A stretch of DNA of 64,000 nt. Source: Pirellulales bacterium (GTDB taxonomy: Bacteria; Planctomycetota; Planctomycetia; Pirellulales; Thermoguttaceae). The DNA is taken from positions 1 through 64,000 of the forward strand of contig JAFGRD010000016.1 of assembly GCA_016935315.1 (NCBI GenBank), in the 5' to 3' direction. The translations under genes were made by a program, and so were the position numbers. How positions within the stretch are numbered: position 1 is the stretch's first letter; the number at the start of each line of letters is the position of its first letter. The notes below the pieces were generated by a model that was not told where the DNA came from, searched no databases, and was given only the letters and a program-made list of their open reading frames with translations. Shown here one piece after another: positions 1-10,600 of this stretch.

Positions 1-2586
1 CCATTTCAACAGCCAGACGTTCTCGTCCGGATGCGGCAGCCGCACGGCCCCGCCGGTCACGCGGCTGAACTGTCGCACCAGGGTGCCGAACGTGAACCAG
101 GAAGGCTTTTCGGTGAAATCGTCCCGCAACAGGCCGGAGCAGGCGTGCATGGAAGGCGTTGAGCCGGATTCGCGATAGACGAAGACCTTGTCGACACCGA
201 AGGCCAGGCAGAGCATCACCACCCGCGGCAGCCGCGCCGCCTGGATGGTCTCCGTCGTGCCGAACGGCCCCGCCGAATCGTAGCCCGTCTCGGTCATCCA
301 GATCGGCATCCCCGGGGCGTACTGATCGCGCCAGGCCGTCAACTCCATCAGGTCCTGCGCGAAAGTCGTGCCGCTGGTGACCTTGGCATTGCCGTCTTCC
401 CGGGCCGTCTCGGGCGGGACCTGGCCCGAGTAGTAGTGCACGTTGATCACCTCGACGAAATCGAGCGGACACTTGCCGTCGGGATACTGGTAGGTCCGCA
501 GCCGATTGACGATCTCGGCCTGCATCCCGGCGTAGCCGGCGCTGGTGACCGTGGCGGTCGGGTCGGCCTTCTTGACGGCCTCGGCCCCATACCGCATCAT
601 CTTGTAGTACTCGTCGAGCGGAGCCGACCAGCCGCCCCAGGCGGCGGTGGGCTGGGGATTCAGGTTCGGCTCGTTCCACATCTCGTAGCAATGCACCAGG
701 CCCAGGCCCGACTTCTTGTCGGCGGTGAGCAGGGCCTCGGCCGAATGCCGGGTGTTGCCGTAACGGGCGGCCACCTGAAAACAGAACTCGCCGAACAGCG
801 CGGGGTCCTTCGGCGGAAACGTGATGATCCGGTCTGGCTTGGCCTCCGGCGGCGCGCTGGACGCCCACTGAGGCGTGAGGAACATGTAGCTCAGCACGTT
901 CAGCCCGTTGCGGCGATAGCCCTCGAAGATCGCGTCGGTGCTGACCTGCCAGGGCTTCACGGCTCCGTCAAAGGCATACTGATGGGGCTCGGACGAGACG
1001 AAGGGCCACTTCATGTTCTCGAACCGCACCCAGCCGATGCCCAGGTGGCGAAGTTTCGGCGCCAGGGGGCTGTGCGCCGTGTTCAGCCCGAAACGCGAAT
1101 CGGCCGAAACCAGCGACGGGTCGTCTTTCAGGGCGGCGAAGATGTGCCGACAGACCATGGTCCGCCGGCCCGGCCAGACGGCCTCTATTCCGGCCAGACA
1201 GACGCCCGAATCGAGTGTCGCCGGGTTAGTCGTGGTCGGGTCGGGCAGACTCACCAGACGGAACGACCGGGCCGGGACGCTCACGTGGACGCTGTCCTCG
1301 GCCAGGACCGGCCCCACTCGCGGCAACGCGATGCGCTCGTCGTCCACGCCGTCGTAGAGCCCCAACTCGCAGGGAAACCGAATCGCCGGGACTTTCTTCT
1401 GCGGATCGCCGGTGTGGTAGCGGAAACGAATCACCTTGGCCTCGAACGGCGACGCGAGCGGGTATTCCCGCCAGCCCCACTTCTGGTAATGGTCGACGCG
1501 CTGCAGGCCTTCGACCGGCGCGAATGTCTGCCCGTCGCGCGAGACCTCCACATCCACCAGCCAGGTGTGGTTGGCATCGCCCGACAGCCAGGTCATCTTC
1601 GTAATCCGGCGGACCTTGTCCAACGCCACATATTGCAAGGCCTCGCTGAAGTGATCGGTTTTGTAGTCTGTGCCGGCGTCGGTCCAAGGCTGGCCGTCGG
1701 TCAAGGAGCCCTCCTCGATCGTCTCGCCGTCGGCGACGGTCCGACTCCTCAGCCCCGCCGCGTGATTCGATCCGTAAACCGGATCGGGCAACGGTTTCGA
1801 GTAGAGCGCCGGATCTTCCTGCAGCAGACAGGTGAGATCGACCGCGATCGGTTTGCCTGAATAGTTGGCCAACTGGATGCTGATATCCAGCGGCCGCCCG
1901 GGCCCGACGATCGTGGGAGCGTGCATGTCGACTGCCAGGTTTTCCTCGCCGCCAAGCCCGCTTCGATCGACCAGCGCCACCATGCCGTCGACAGTCAATC
2001 GTGTAGCACCGGGGGCCTTGGCGAACCAGACCACGTTCTGGCTCCGCAGCGGCTGATCGATCGACCCGTTCTTGTCCGGCTGTGGATAGGACTGCCGCAC
2101 GCGGTCTCCGGTAGTGGCAAACTCGATCCACTTCCAGCCGGCAAAGTCGGCCGGAACAAGCACCATCAGCGCTTCGCCCTGGGAATCGTAGACCTGGATG
2201 CCGAGCTTGTCGACGTTGGCGTCCTCGCGGAGGCAGACCCAGAGGCCGAGTGCGCTGGTTTCGCCGGGCAACTGGCCATGAACCGTGAAATCACCCTTGG
2301 CGCCGGCAATCTCCGCCTCGGCCACGAAGTCCAGGGCTCCCCGGCCGATCTTCGGCGGCGCGTCTTCGGCGGTCTTGACCAAGTAATCCTTCATCCGCCA
2401 GCCGCCGGTGCCAATCGTGTCGCCGGGCTCCATGGCGCCGATCAGCATGCGTTGCAGGTCATGCTCATTTTTGCCGATCAGGCTTCCGTCCGGCACGGCC
2501 GACTCTTGGGCCTTTGCAAGCGACCCAACCGTCAGCAACAGGATTGCGGCAATCCCGGATAAACTCGCTCGTCTCTTCATTGTCAT
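1..2586 (-). CDS. Secreted clan GH-A-type glycoside hydrolase, partial (C-terminus outside the window)
   Basis: The reading frame stays open for 862 codons and leaves the window at base 1. A hydrophobic signal-like N-terminus follows MTMKRRASLSG. The first half (about residues 30-450) looks like beta-sandwich carbohydrate-binding or discoidin-like modules. The second half is a TIM-barrel hydrolase: YEMWNEPN carries the likely acid/base Glu639, and WMTETGYDS carries the likely nucleophile Glu766, the spacing expected in clan GH-A (GH39- or GH5-like). The in-frame ATG two codons later is an equally good start, since neither has a strong ribosome site. It is divergent from the sulfatase, so both may belong to a polysaccharide-degrading module. 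The exact GH family and substrate cannot be read from the sequence alone. Confidence 0.72.
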   Translation of the reverse strand, partial: MTMKRRASLSGIAAILLLTVGSLAKAQESAVPDGSLIGKNEHDLQRMLIGAMEPGDTIGTGGWRMKDYLVKTAEDAPPKIGRGALDFVAEAEIAGAKGDFTVHGQLPGETSALGLWVCLREDANVDKLGIQVYDSQGEALMVLVPADFAGWKWIEFATTGDRVRQSYPQPDKNGSIDQPLRSQNVVWFAKAPGATRLTVDGMVALVDRSGLGGEENLAVDMHAPTIVGPGRPLDISIQLANYSGKPIAVDLTCLLQEDPALYSKPLPDPVYGSNHAAGLRSRTVADGETIEEGSLTDGQPWTDAGTDYKTDHFSEALQYVALDKVRRITKMTWLSGDANHTWLVDVEVSRDGQTFAPVEGLQRVDHYQKWGWREYPLASPFEAKVIRFRYHTGDPQKKVPAIRFPCELGLYDGVDDERIALPRVGPVLAEDSVHVSVPARSFRLVSLPDPTTTNPATLDSGVCLAGIEAVWPGRRTMVCRHIFAALKDDPSLVSADSRFGLNTAHSPLAPKLRHLGIGWVRFENMKWPFVSSEPHQYAFDGAVKPWQVSTDAIFEGYRRNGLNVLSYMFLTPQWASSAPPEAKPDRIITFPPKDPALFGEFCFQVAARYGNTRHSAEALLTADKKSGLGLVHCYEMWNEPNLNPQPTAAWGGWSAPLDEYYKMMRYGAEAVKKADPTATVTSAGYAGMQAEIVNRLRTYQYPDGKCPLDFVEVINVHYYSGQVPPETAREDGNAKVTSGTTFAQDLMELTAWRDQYAPGMPIWMTETGYDSAGPFGTTETIQAARLPRVVMLCLAFGVDKVFVYRESGSTPSMHACSGLLRDDFTEKPSWFTFGTLVRQFSRVTGGAVRLPHPDENVWLLKW

Positions 2587-2830
2587 GGTTTGCGGTTCCG
2601 TAGCGTGGTGTCAAGGTGTCTCTGGCTGGTATCCAACATCGGCGTGCTCTCGCGAGGCCCATCGGCTCTGCTCGGGCGACGCACGGACGCCGGACGTTCT
2701 CTTTGCGAATCCGGACTTTCCAGGAGCCGACCCAGCATTCGCGATGCAGATCCCGACAAGACTTCGATTGTAGCAGCGGCCTGGCGACGTGGCAAATTGC
2801 CTGGGGGAAAGCGTCGGGCCCCGTTGTCTG

Positions 2831-2858
2831 TTTCACACGGCCGACCGCCTGCTATAAT
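2831..2858 (+). promoter_or_regulatory. Candidate sigma-70-type promoter for the sulfatase
   Basis: TTTCAC (2831-2836) and a perfect TATAAT (2853-2858) are separated by 16 bp, about 55 bp upstream of the sulfatase ATG. It lies in the 326-bp divergent intergenic region 2587-2912, where I see no other gene. The -35 is weak; the same TTTCAC/TATAAT pairing recurs at 27158-27186. Confidence 0.5.
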
Positions 2859-2912
2859 GCCCCACACGACTATCTCGACTCACCGTCTTCCATGCCTTCG
2901 GAGTGATCTGCC

Positions 2913-4466
2913 ATGAACGCACCGCTGAATCGTCGTCGGTTCCTCGAGGCGGCGGCCGCCGCCGCCCTCGCTGCCGCGGCTCCCTCGGCCGTCCGCTGCG
3001 CGACGCAGCCGAAGCGCAAGGACGGCCTCAATGTGCTGTTTCTGATGACCGACGAGCAGCATTACCGCTCGCTCTCGCTGACAGGCAACCCCTACATCGA
3101 AACGCCGCACATGGACCGCATCGGCCGGGAAGGGGCCCGTTTCGAGAACGCCACTTGCGTAACGCCCTACTGCTCGCCGTCGCGGGCGTCGATCCTTACG
3201 GGGCTCTATCCCCACACACACGGCATCCTCACCAACATCAGCGGCCGGCGGGGCGGGCAGCCCCCGCTACAACAGGACGCGTTCGCCAACACCGAGAGCA
3301 TTCTGCACCGCCAGGGCTACGCCACCGGCCACCGCGGCAAGTGGCACCTTGGTGACAAGGGGGATTTCGACTGCTACGAGTCCTGGGCCTATGCGGGCAA
3401 GACGGCCGCTGGCTATCGCACTTTCCTGGCGGAACACCTTCCCGCGTCGGAGTTTGGCGATCACCCCAGCCCCGCCAAGTACCTGGCCCGGCCCGTGGAG
3501 ATGACGCCGGCCGTGGAAAAGGGCTACCACGACTTCCATGCGCTGCCCGACAACCGGTTGGCCTATATCTCGATCATCGGCCGTAGCCTGGTTCCGCCCC
3601 GGCTGCTGCCCGAGACGCAAATCACCGACCAGGTGCTCGGCCTGTTGGAGCAGAACGCCGAGAAGCGTTTCATGCTCACGGCGTCCTGGAGCCCGCCGCA
3701 CGACCTGTGGGTTATCCCCGAGCCGTACTACAGCCTCGTGGACCGCGACCGGGTCAAGCTGCCCGGCAGCACCGAGATGCCCGAGTGGGACCGTCGCGGC
3801 GCGAGCAAGCGGCTGGGCGACATCATGGGGCCGGCCGGCGTTCGGGAATATGCGGCAATCTACCACGGCATGGTCAAGTACATCGACGATCAGGTGGGCC
3901 GTGTGCTCGGGAAGCTCGACGAGTTGGGGTTGGCCGACAACACGCTAGTCCTGTTCACGACCGATCACGGCGACATGGCGGGCGCCCACGGGTGCGTCGG
4001 CAAATCGATCTTCAGCTTCTACGACGATCTAGTGCGTATACCCCTGGTGATGCGTCTGCCCGGCCGCATCGCCTCCGGAACGGTCGTCCGCCAACCCGTC
4101 AGCCAGATCGACTTCATGCCGACCCTCCTGGATTACCTGGGACAACCGGTGCCGGGGCCGATCCATGGCCGCTCGATGCGGCCGCTCTTGGAGGGTCGGC
4201 AGGTTGCCTGGCGCGACCACGCCTTCTGCCAGCGGGCCAACGCGGGACGCATGCTGCGGACGGGACGCTATAAGTACTTCTGCCGCCCGCAGCCCCGGGC
4301 GGTGGCATTGTACGACCTGGAGAACGATCCGCACGAGGACCACAATCTGGCCGACGACCCCGCCGCGGCCAAGACGGTCCGGCAGATGCACCAGCGCCTG
4401 CTCGAAGTGATGGCGGCCGACGGGGATCCCATGCACGGCCGCTACGGCTTCGATCCGCTCGGTTAG
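2913..4466 (+). CDS. Tat-exported formylglycine-dependent sulfatase (type I)
   Basis: The 517-residue protein starts with a Tat-like signal (NRRRFLEAAAAAAL), then the alkaline-phosphatase-fold sulfatase core. VLFLMTDEQ supplies the first metal-binding acid. YCSPSRASILTG is the sulfatase signature C-x-P-S-R, with Cys87 as the residue converted to formylglycine by FGE. The second metal site, FTTDHGDMAGAHG, lies near residue 350. The length is typical of planctomycete sulfatases. It should hydrolyse sulfate esters on exported-side polysaccharides such as algal or animal sulfated glycans; the precise substrate is not deducible. GGAGTG precedes the ATG. The divergent neighbour is a glycosidase, which fits a glycan-degradation pair. 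Confidence 0.93.
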   Translation: MNAPLNRRRFLEAAAAAALAAAAPSAVRCATQPKRKDGLNVLFLMTDEQHYRSLSLTGNPYIETPHMDRIGREGARFENATCVTPYCSPSRASILTGLYPHTHGILTNISGRRGGQPPLQQDAFANTESILHRQGYATGHRGKWHLGDKGDFDCYESWAYAGKTAAGYRTFLAEHLPASEFGDHPSPAKYLARPVEMTPAVEKGYHDFHALPDNRLAYISIIGRSLVPPRLLPETQITDQVLGLLEQNAEKRFMLTASWSPPHDLWVIPEPYYSLVDRDRVKLPGSTEMPEWDRRGASKRLGDIMGPAGVREYAAIYHGMVKYIDDQVGRVLGKLDELGLADNTLVLFTTDHGDMAGAHGCVGKSIFSFYDDLVRIPLVMRLPGRIASGTVVRQPVSQIDFMPTLLDYLGQPVPGPIHGRSMRPLLEGRQVAWRDHAFCQRANAGRMLRTGRYKYFCRPQPRAVALYDLENDPHEDHNLADDPAAAKTVRQMHQRLLEVMAADGDPMHGRYGFDPLG

Positions 4467-4666
4467 GCCAGCGGCCCCACTTTTTCTGACGATAAGCTCG
4501 CGTTCTAGCGACGTGTCGGGCATAATGGCGGCGCGGGGTTTTGGCGGTGGCCCCGGCCGGGCGAGCGCGGTCGAGTCCGCGCTTCTCCCGCGTGAGGTCC
4601 AGGGTCTCCCGTCCCCCCTTGGCGGTGGCGAGGAGGTAGCGAGACGAAGGCACAGGGGAGGGCGTT

Positions 4667-7600
4667 GTGGTGCACCACTTCAACAACCGATTCAACAACC
4701 GAACGGCGCCGGGGCGGAACCTCTGGTGCTTTCGTCACACCACACGTGCCGGCCGACGCTCCACCAGATTCGCCGGCCCAAAACACACCGCCCATAGCCG
4801 CCTGAAGTTCGAGCCGCTCGAGCCGCGCCTGGTCCTGGACGCCGGCCCGGTGCAGATCAGCGAATTCCTGGCCAACAACGACAGCACGCTGGCCGACGAG
4901 GACGGCGTCTTCTCCGACTGGCTCGAGATCCACAACTCCAGCCAGACGCCCGTCCGGCTTGCGGGCTGGTATCTGACCGATGACGCCCAGAACCTGACGA
5001 AGTGGCAGTTTCCCGACGTCACGCTCGATCCGGCGGTCGACGACGGGTATCTGATCGTCTTTGCCTCGGGCAACAACCGCCGAGATCCATTCGGCGAGTT
5101 GCACACGAATTTCAAGCTCGACGCCGGTGGCGAGAGCATTGCACTGGTCATGCCCGACGGCGTGACAGTCGCCCACGCGTACTGGGATTTCCCGCGGCAG
5201 TTGGAGGACATGTCGTACGGCCTGCCCGACAGCACCACGGTTTGGGACACGCTGGTGGCCTCGGGCGCGGCCGCCCGCTACCACGTGCCGTCGCCCGGCG
5301 AAGACGTGTTCGCCTGGACGGCCCCGGACTACGACGACTCGGCCTGGACCGACACGGTCAGTCTGCCGACGCCCGATCTGGTCGTTACCGAGGTCGAGGC
5401 CGGCGAGGTCGACTGGCTGGAGGTCCAGAACGTCTCGGCCCAGCCGATCGACACCACCGGTTGGCTGGTGGCGGTCAACGACACGTCGGGCGACGACATC
5501 AACGCGGTGCACGAGGCTGTCTGGGACCTGCCTGCTTCGATCGCCGGCGGCGAGGTGCTCTACCGCACCGACAACGCGGCCGACCACTATTGGGGCAGCG
5601 ATATCGCCTGGGAGACCGGCTCCGGCTGGGTGATGATCGTCGACGACGCCGGCCAGGTGGTCGATTTTGTCGCCTGGGGATACGACGAAGCGGAGATCGC
5701 GTCGGTGCAGGTCAGCGTCGGTCCGTGGACCGGCCTTTCCGTCGGCAGCCAATGGAGCGGCAGGGGCGTCCCCGGCGGCGCCGGCCAGGTGGAGTTGGTC
5801 GGCATCGAGCAGAACTGGGCGTACGAAGAGTCGAACACGGCCCTGGCGGTCGAGTGGCGCGGCGTGGGCTACGATGATTCCCCCTGGGACCGCGGCGATG
5901 CGCTGCTGTACGTCGAGGGTTCGGCCCTGCCGGCGCCGAAGAACACGCCATTGACCCTGGGGGCGACGACCTACTACTTCCGCTCGCACTTCCAGCTCGA
6001 CGCCAACCCGGCCAGCGTCGCGCAGCTCGATCTTCGCCCGGTGATCGACGACGGCGCGATCGTCTATCTCAACGGCGTGGAAGTCTTCCGTCTCGGCATG
6101 GACCCGGGGCCCTTCGATCATTTCACCTTTACCAACCGGTCAGTCGGCGACGCCGTCTACGAGGGGCCGTTCACACTTCCGACCGGCGCCTTGGTGACGG
6201 GCGACAACGTTCTGGCCGTCGAGGTCCACCAGACCAACGCCGGCAGCAGCGACGTGGTGATGGGCTTGGAGCTGGAAGCGGCCGTGCTCGAGCCGGCGCT
6301 CCAGCGCGTGGGCAATTCGGACGTGAACGACTCGGGCAACTTCGCCCTGCCGGCGGCGCCCAGCAAGGGCGTGCAGAACCCGGGGCTGAGTGTGCCGTTT
6401 GTGCCGGGCACCGTTCCCGCCCGGACCGGCGTCGGCTACAGCGACGACGGCGATTTCGACGACGCCGTAAGGACCGACGTTGCCGCGTCGATGCACGAGC
6501 TTGGCAGCTCACTCTGGTCGCGGATCGAGTTTCCCGCGGGCGATACGACGCACTTCGACGTGTTGACGCTGGCGATGCAGTATGACGACGGCTTCGTGGC
6601 CTATCTCAACGGCGTGGAGGTCGCCCGGCGCAACGCACCCGAGTTGCTGGCAGCCGATTCGGCCGCTACCGCCGAGCATCCGGACGCCCAGGCCGTCGTC
6701 TTCGAGGAGATCAACATCAGCGACGATTTGGGGACCTTGCGCCCAGCCGCCACGAACGTGCTGGCCCTGCACGGCCTGAACCTCAGCCCCGACGACGGCG
6801 ATTTCTTGATGCTGCCCGAACTGATTGCCAAGAGTGATCTCGACGGGCCGCAATACATGACCACGCCCACGCCGCGCGGGGCGAACGTCGCCGGCACCCT
6901 CGGGTTGGTCGCGGACACGCAATTCAGCGCCGACCGCGGCTTCTACGACGAGCCGTTTACGGTGGAGATCGCCTGCGACACGCTGGCGGCCGAGATCCGC
7001 TACACCCGCGACAGCAGCGCCCCGACCGCCGCCACGGGAACAGTTTACAGCGGCCCGATCTCCATTCACGAGACGACCACGCTGCGGGCGGCGGCGTTCA
7101 AGCCGGGCTATATCTCCTCGAACGTCGACACGCAGACCTACGTCTTTCTCGCCGAGATTCTCGAACAGCCATCCTTGCTCGTCGGCTTCCCCGACAACTG
7201 GGGCCGCGAGCCTGCCGACTACGAAATGGACCCGGAAATCGTCGACAACCCCCTCTACACCGACCGGCTGATGGACGACATGCTTTCGATCCCCACGATG
7301 TCGCTGGTGATGGATCCGGAGGACGTGTTCGGGGCCACGGGTATCTATGCGAACCCGAACGGCGAGGGGGCCGGCTGGGAGCGGGCCGGGTCGATCGAGA
7401 TGTTCTATCCCGACGGCTACGACGCCCTGGATAACGGCTTCCAGGTCGACTGCGGCGTGCGGATCTACGGCGGCGTGGGACGCAACCCCGGATACAAGAA
7501 GCACTCGTTCCGGCTGCTGTTCAAGGACGACTACGGCCCCACGAAGCTCAACTACCCGTTGTTTGGCGACGACGCGGCCGACCGCTTCGATACGATCATT

Positions 7601-10600
7601 CTCCGCCACAACTTCAACGACGGCTACGTTTGGGGCGGGGCCAACTCACAGTACGTCCGCGACGAGTACGTGCGGCAGTTGCAGTTGGCCCTGGGCGATC
7701 CGTCCGCGCACGGCACGTTCGTCCACCTCTACGTCAACGGCCTCTACTGGGGCCTGTACAACCCGGCAGAACGGCCCGAGGCCTCCTTCTCGGCCACCTA
7801 TTTCGGCGGCGAGAAGGAACAGTGGGACGCGATCAACTCGGGTGCCGCCACCGGCGACAGCAGCACGGCCTCGTGGAACGCCTTGCTGAGCCTGGTTCGC
7901 CAGGGCGTGGAGACCCAGGAACAATACCAGCGGCTCCAGGGCAACAACGCCGACGGCACCAACGACCCGGCCTACGAGGCCTACCTCGACGTCGAAAACT
8001 ACGCCCACTACATGCTGCTGAACTTCTTTGTCGGCAACCAGGACTGGCCCGGCCACAATTGGTACGCCGCCCGCCAACGCGGCGCGGAGAGCACCGGTTT
8101 CAAGTCCTTCGCCTGGGACTCGGAATGGGTCATCGGGATGAACTCCGGCTTGACCAGCAATCGAACCGGGGTGGGCAACAGCCTGGGCGAACCTTACGCC
8201 TATCTGCGGCAGAATGAGGAGTTCTGCATGCTCTTCGCCGATCTGGCCCATCGGGCGCTGTTTGCCGGCGGACCACTTTACGTCGATCCCGACAACCCCC
8301 AGTGGGACCCGGCCCATCCCGAGCGCAACCGGCCCGCGGCGCTCTACGCCGCGCTGGCCGACCAGGTCGAAGGCGCGATCGTCTGCGAATCGGCACGGTG
8401 GGGCGACGTCGCCAGCGGCTCGCCCTATACCCTGACCCAGTGGCAAAGCCAGCGCGACTGGATCCTTAACACGTACATGCCGCAGCGGTCGGCGATCGTG
8501 CTGCAGCAACTGCGCGACGCCGGGCTTTATCCCTTGGTGTCTGCCCCGGTGCTCAGCCGGCACGGCGGCCAGGTCGATCCCGGTTTTGGGCTTGAAATGA
8601 CCGTCACCGTCGTGCCCACCTATCAGGACACGGTCGTTGTGCCCGAGTTCACGCAGGCCGATTACTTCGTTCCCGCCAACGACGACCTGGGCACGACATG
8701 GACCCAGTGGGCATTCGACACCGCCGGCTGGAGCTCCGGCATGACCGGCCTGGGATACGAAGATTCCTCGGGCTACGAGGCCATGATCCGGACCGAGGTG
8801 CGGCCACACGCGGCGGCTGACGGCTCGACGTCGATCCTGCTGCGAATCCCCTTCACTATCGACAACCTGGACGATGTCGACCGGCTCCTGCTGCGCATGA
8901 AGTACGACGACGGGTTTGTGGCCTATCTCAACGGCCAGGAGGTGGCCCGCCGCGGCATCAGCGGCACCCCGAGCTGGAATTCCCAGGCGTCGAACCACGA
9001 GGCCAGCGGCTTCGAGGATATCGACGTCTCAGCCCACCTCGGGGCACTGGTTCTCGGGGGGCAGAACGTGCTGGCGATCCATGCCATCAACCAGTCGACC
9101 GGCAGCAGCGACATGATCGTCCTGCCCGAGTTGGTGATCGGAACGCTCATCGAGGATCCCGACGGGCCGGATCTCTACTACACGCTCGACGGCAGTGACC
9201 CCCGGCTGGTCGGCGGCGGCGTCTCGCCGTCGGCCCTGTTGTACGACGGCACACCGATTGCGATGACCCACTCCGCCGTGCTCAAGACGCGGACGCATCA
9301 GAGCGGGCAATGGTCGGCGCTGAACGAGGCGGAGTTCTTCGTCGGCCCCCAGGCCACGGCCGAACACCTCGTCGTCAGCGAGATCAATTACAACCCCTAC
9401 CCGCCAACCCCCGAGGAAACGGCGGCCGGATACACCGACAACAACGCCTTCGAATTCGTCGAACTGGTCAACCGAAGCGGCGAGACGATCGATCTGGCGG
9501 GGCTGGCCTTCGTCGACGGCATCCAGTTCGACTTCGCCGCCGCAGAGGTGACCGAACTGGGGCCCGGCGAATATCTCGTCGTGGTGGCCGACCCGGCGGC
9601 CTTTGCCCTGCGATACGAGACAGCCGGGATGCGGATCGCCGGACAGTACACGGGCGCGCTGGACAACGCCGGCGAGACCGTCGAGCTGATCGATTGGCGC
9701 GGAGAGGCCGTGGTCGCCTTCGCCTACGACGATTCCGGCGCGTGGCCGGGCCGGGCCGACGGCAACGGCTCTTCCCTGGAGATGATCGACCCGGCAGCCG
9801 TGCCGACGGAAGCCGCCGGGCGGACTCTCTATCTCGAAGACGGCGACCACTGGCGGTCGAGCGGCGGCTACGGCGGGTCGCCGGGATCGCCGGGTGAGGG
9901 CCTCCGGAGCGACGTCCTGATCAACGAAGTCCTCTCGCATACCGATGATCCCTTGACCGATTCGATCGAGCTCTACAATTCCACCGCCGCCGCGATCGAG
10001 CTGGGCGGCTGGTATCTGAGCGACTCCGGTGACAGCTACCTGAAGTTCCGTATCGCCGACGGCACCACGATTCCGGCCGGCGGCTACCTGATCTTCGACG
10101 AGGACGATTTCAATCCCACGCCCCTGAGCCCGGGGCCCGGTGATTTCGCCCTGGACGGTGCCCATGGCGACGACGTCTGGCTGATGGAGGCCGACGCGGC
10201 CGGCAAGCCGGTACGATTCGTCGATCATGTTGACTTTCCCGCCGCCCCCAACGGCGAGTCGTTCGGTCGCTGGCCCAACGGCCGGGGCACCTTGTATCCC
10301 ATGCGCACCCGGACGCTCGATCCGCTAGCCGGCGAGAACAGCGGGCCGCGCATCGGGCCTGTCGTTATCAGCGAAGTGCACTACAACCCCGGCCAGCTTC
10401 CCGGCGCCGACGATCTGGAATTCGTCGAGATCTACAACGCCACGTCGACCCCGGTCGATCTGACGAACTGGCGGATTCGCAAGGGGGTTGACTACGAATT
10501 CCCCGACGGCACCCTGCTCGAATCGCACACGGTGCTGGTCGTCGTGCCCTTCGATCCGGACGACGCCGACAAGCTGCCGGCTTTCCGGACGCACTACGGC

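Noticed and set aside
436-1860. 474-codon plus-strand frame opposite the first glycosidase
   Set aside because: The minus-strand frame carries the catalytic NEP and TET motifs and runs uninterrupted through this region; the plus frame has no recognisable features.
4500-4666. Possible repeat element shared with 24500-24560 (CCTCACGC-type GC-rich text)
   Set aside because: Only short common words could be matched by eye; no defined ends or palindrome.
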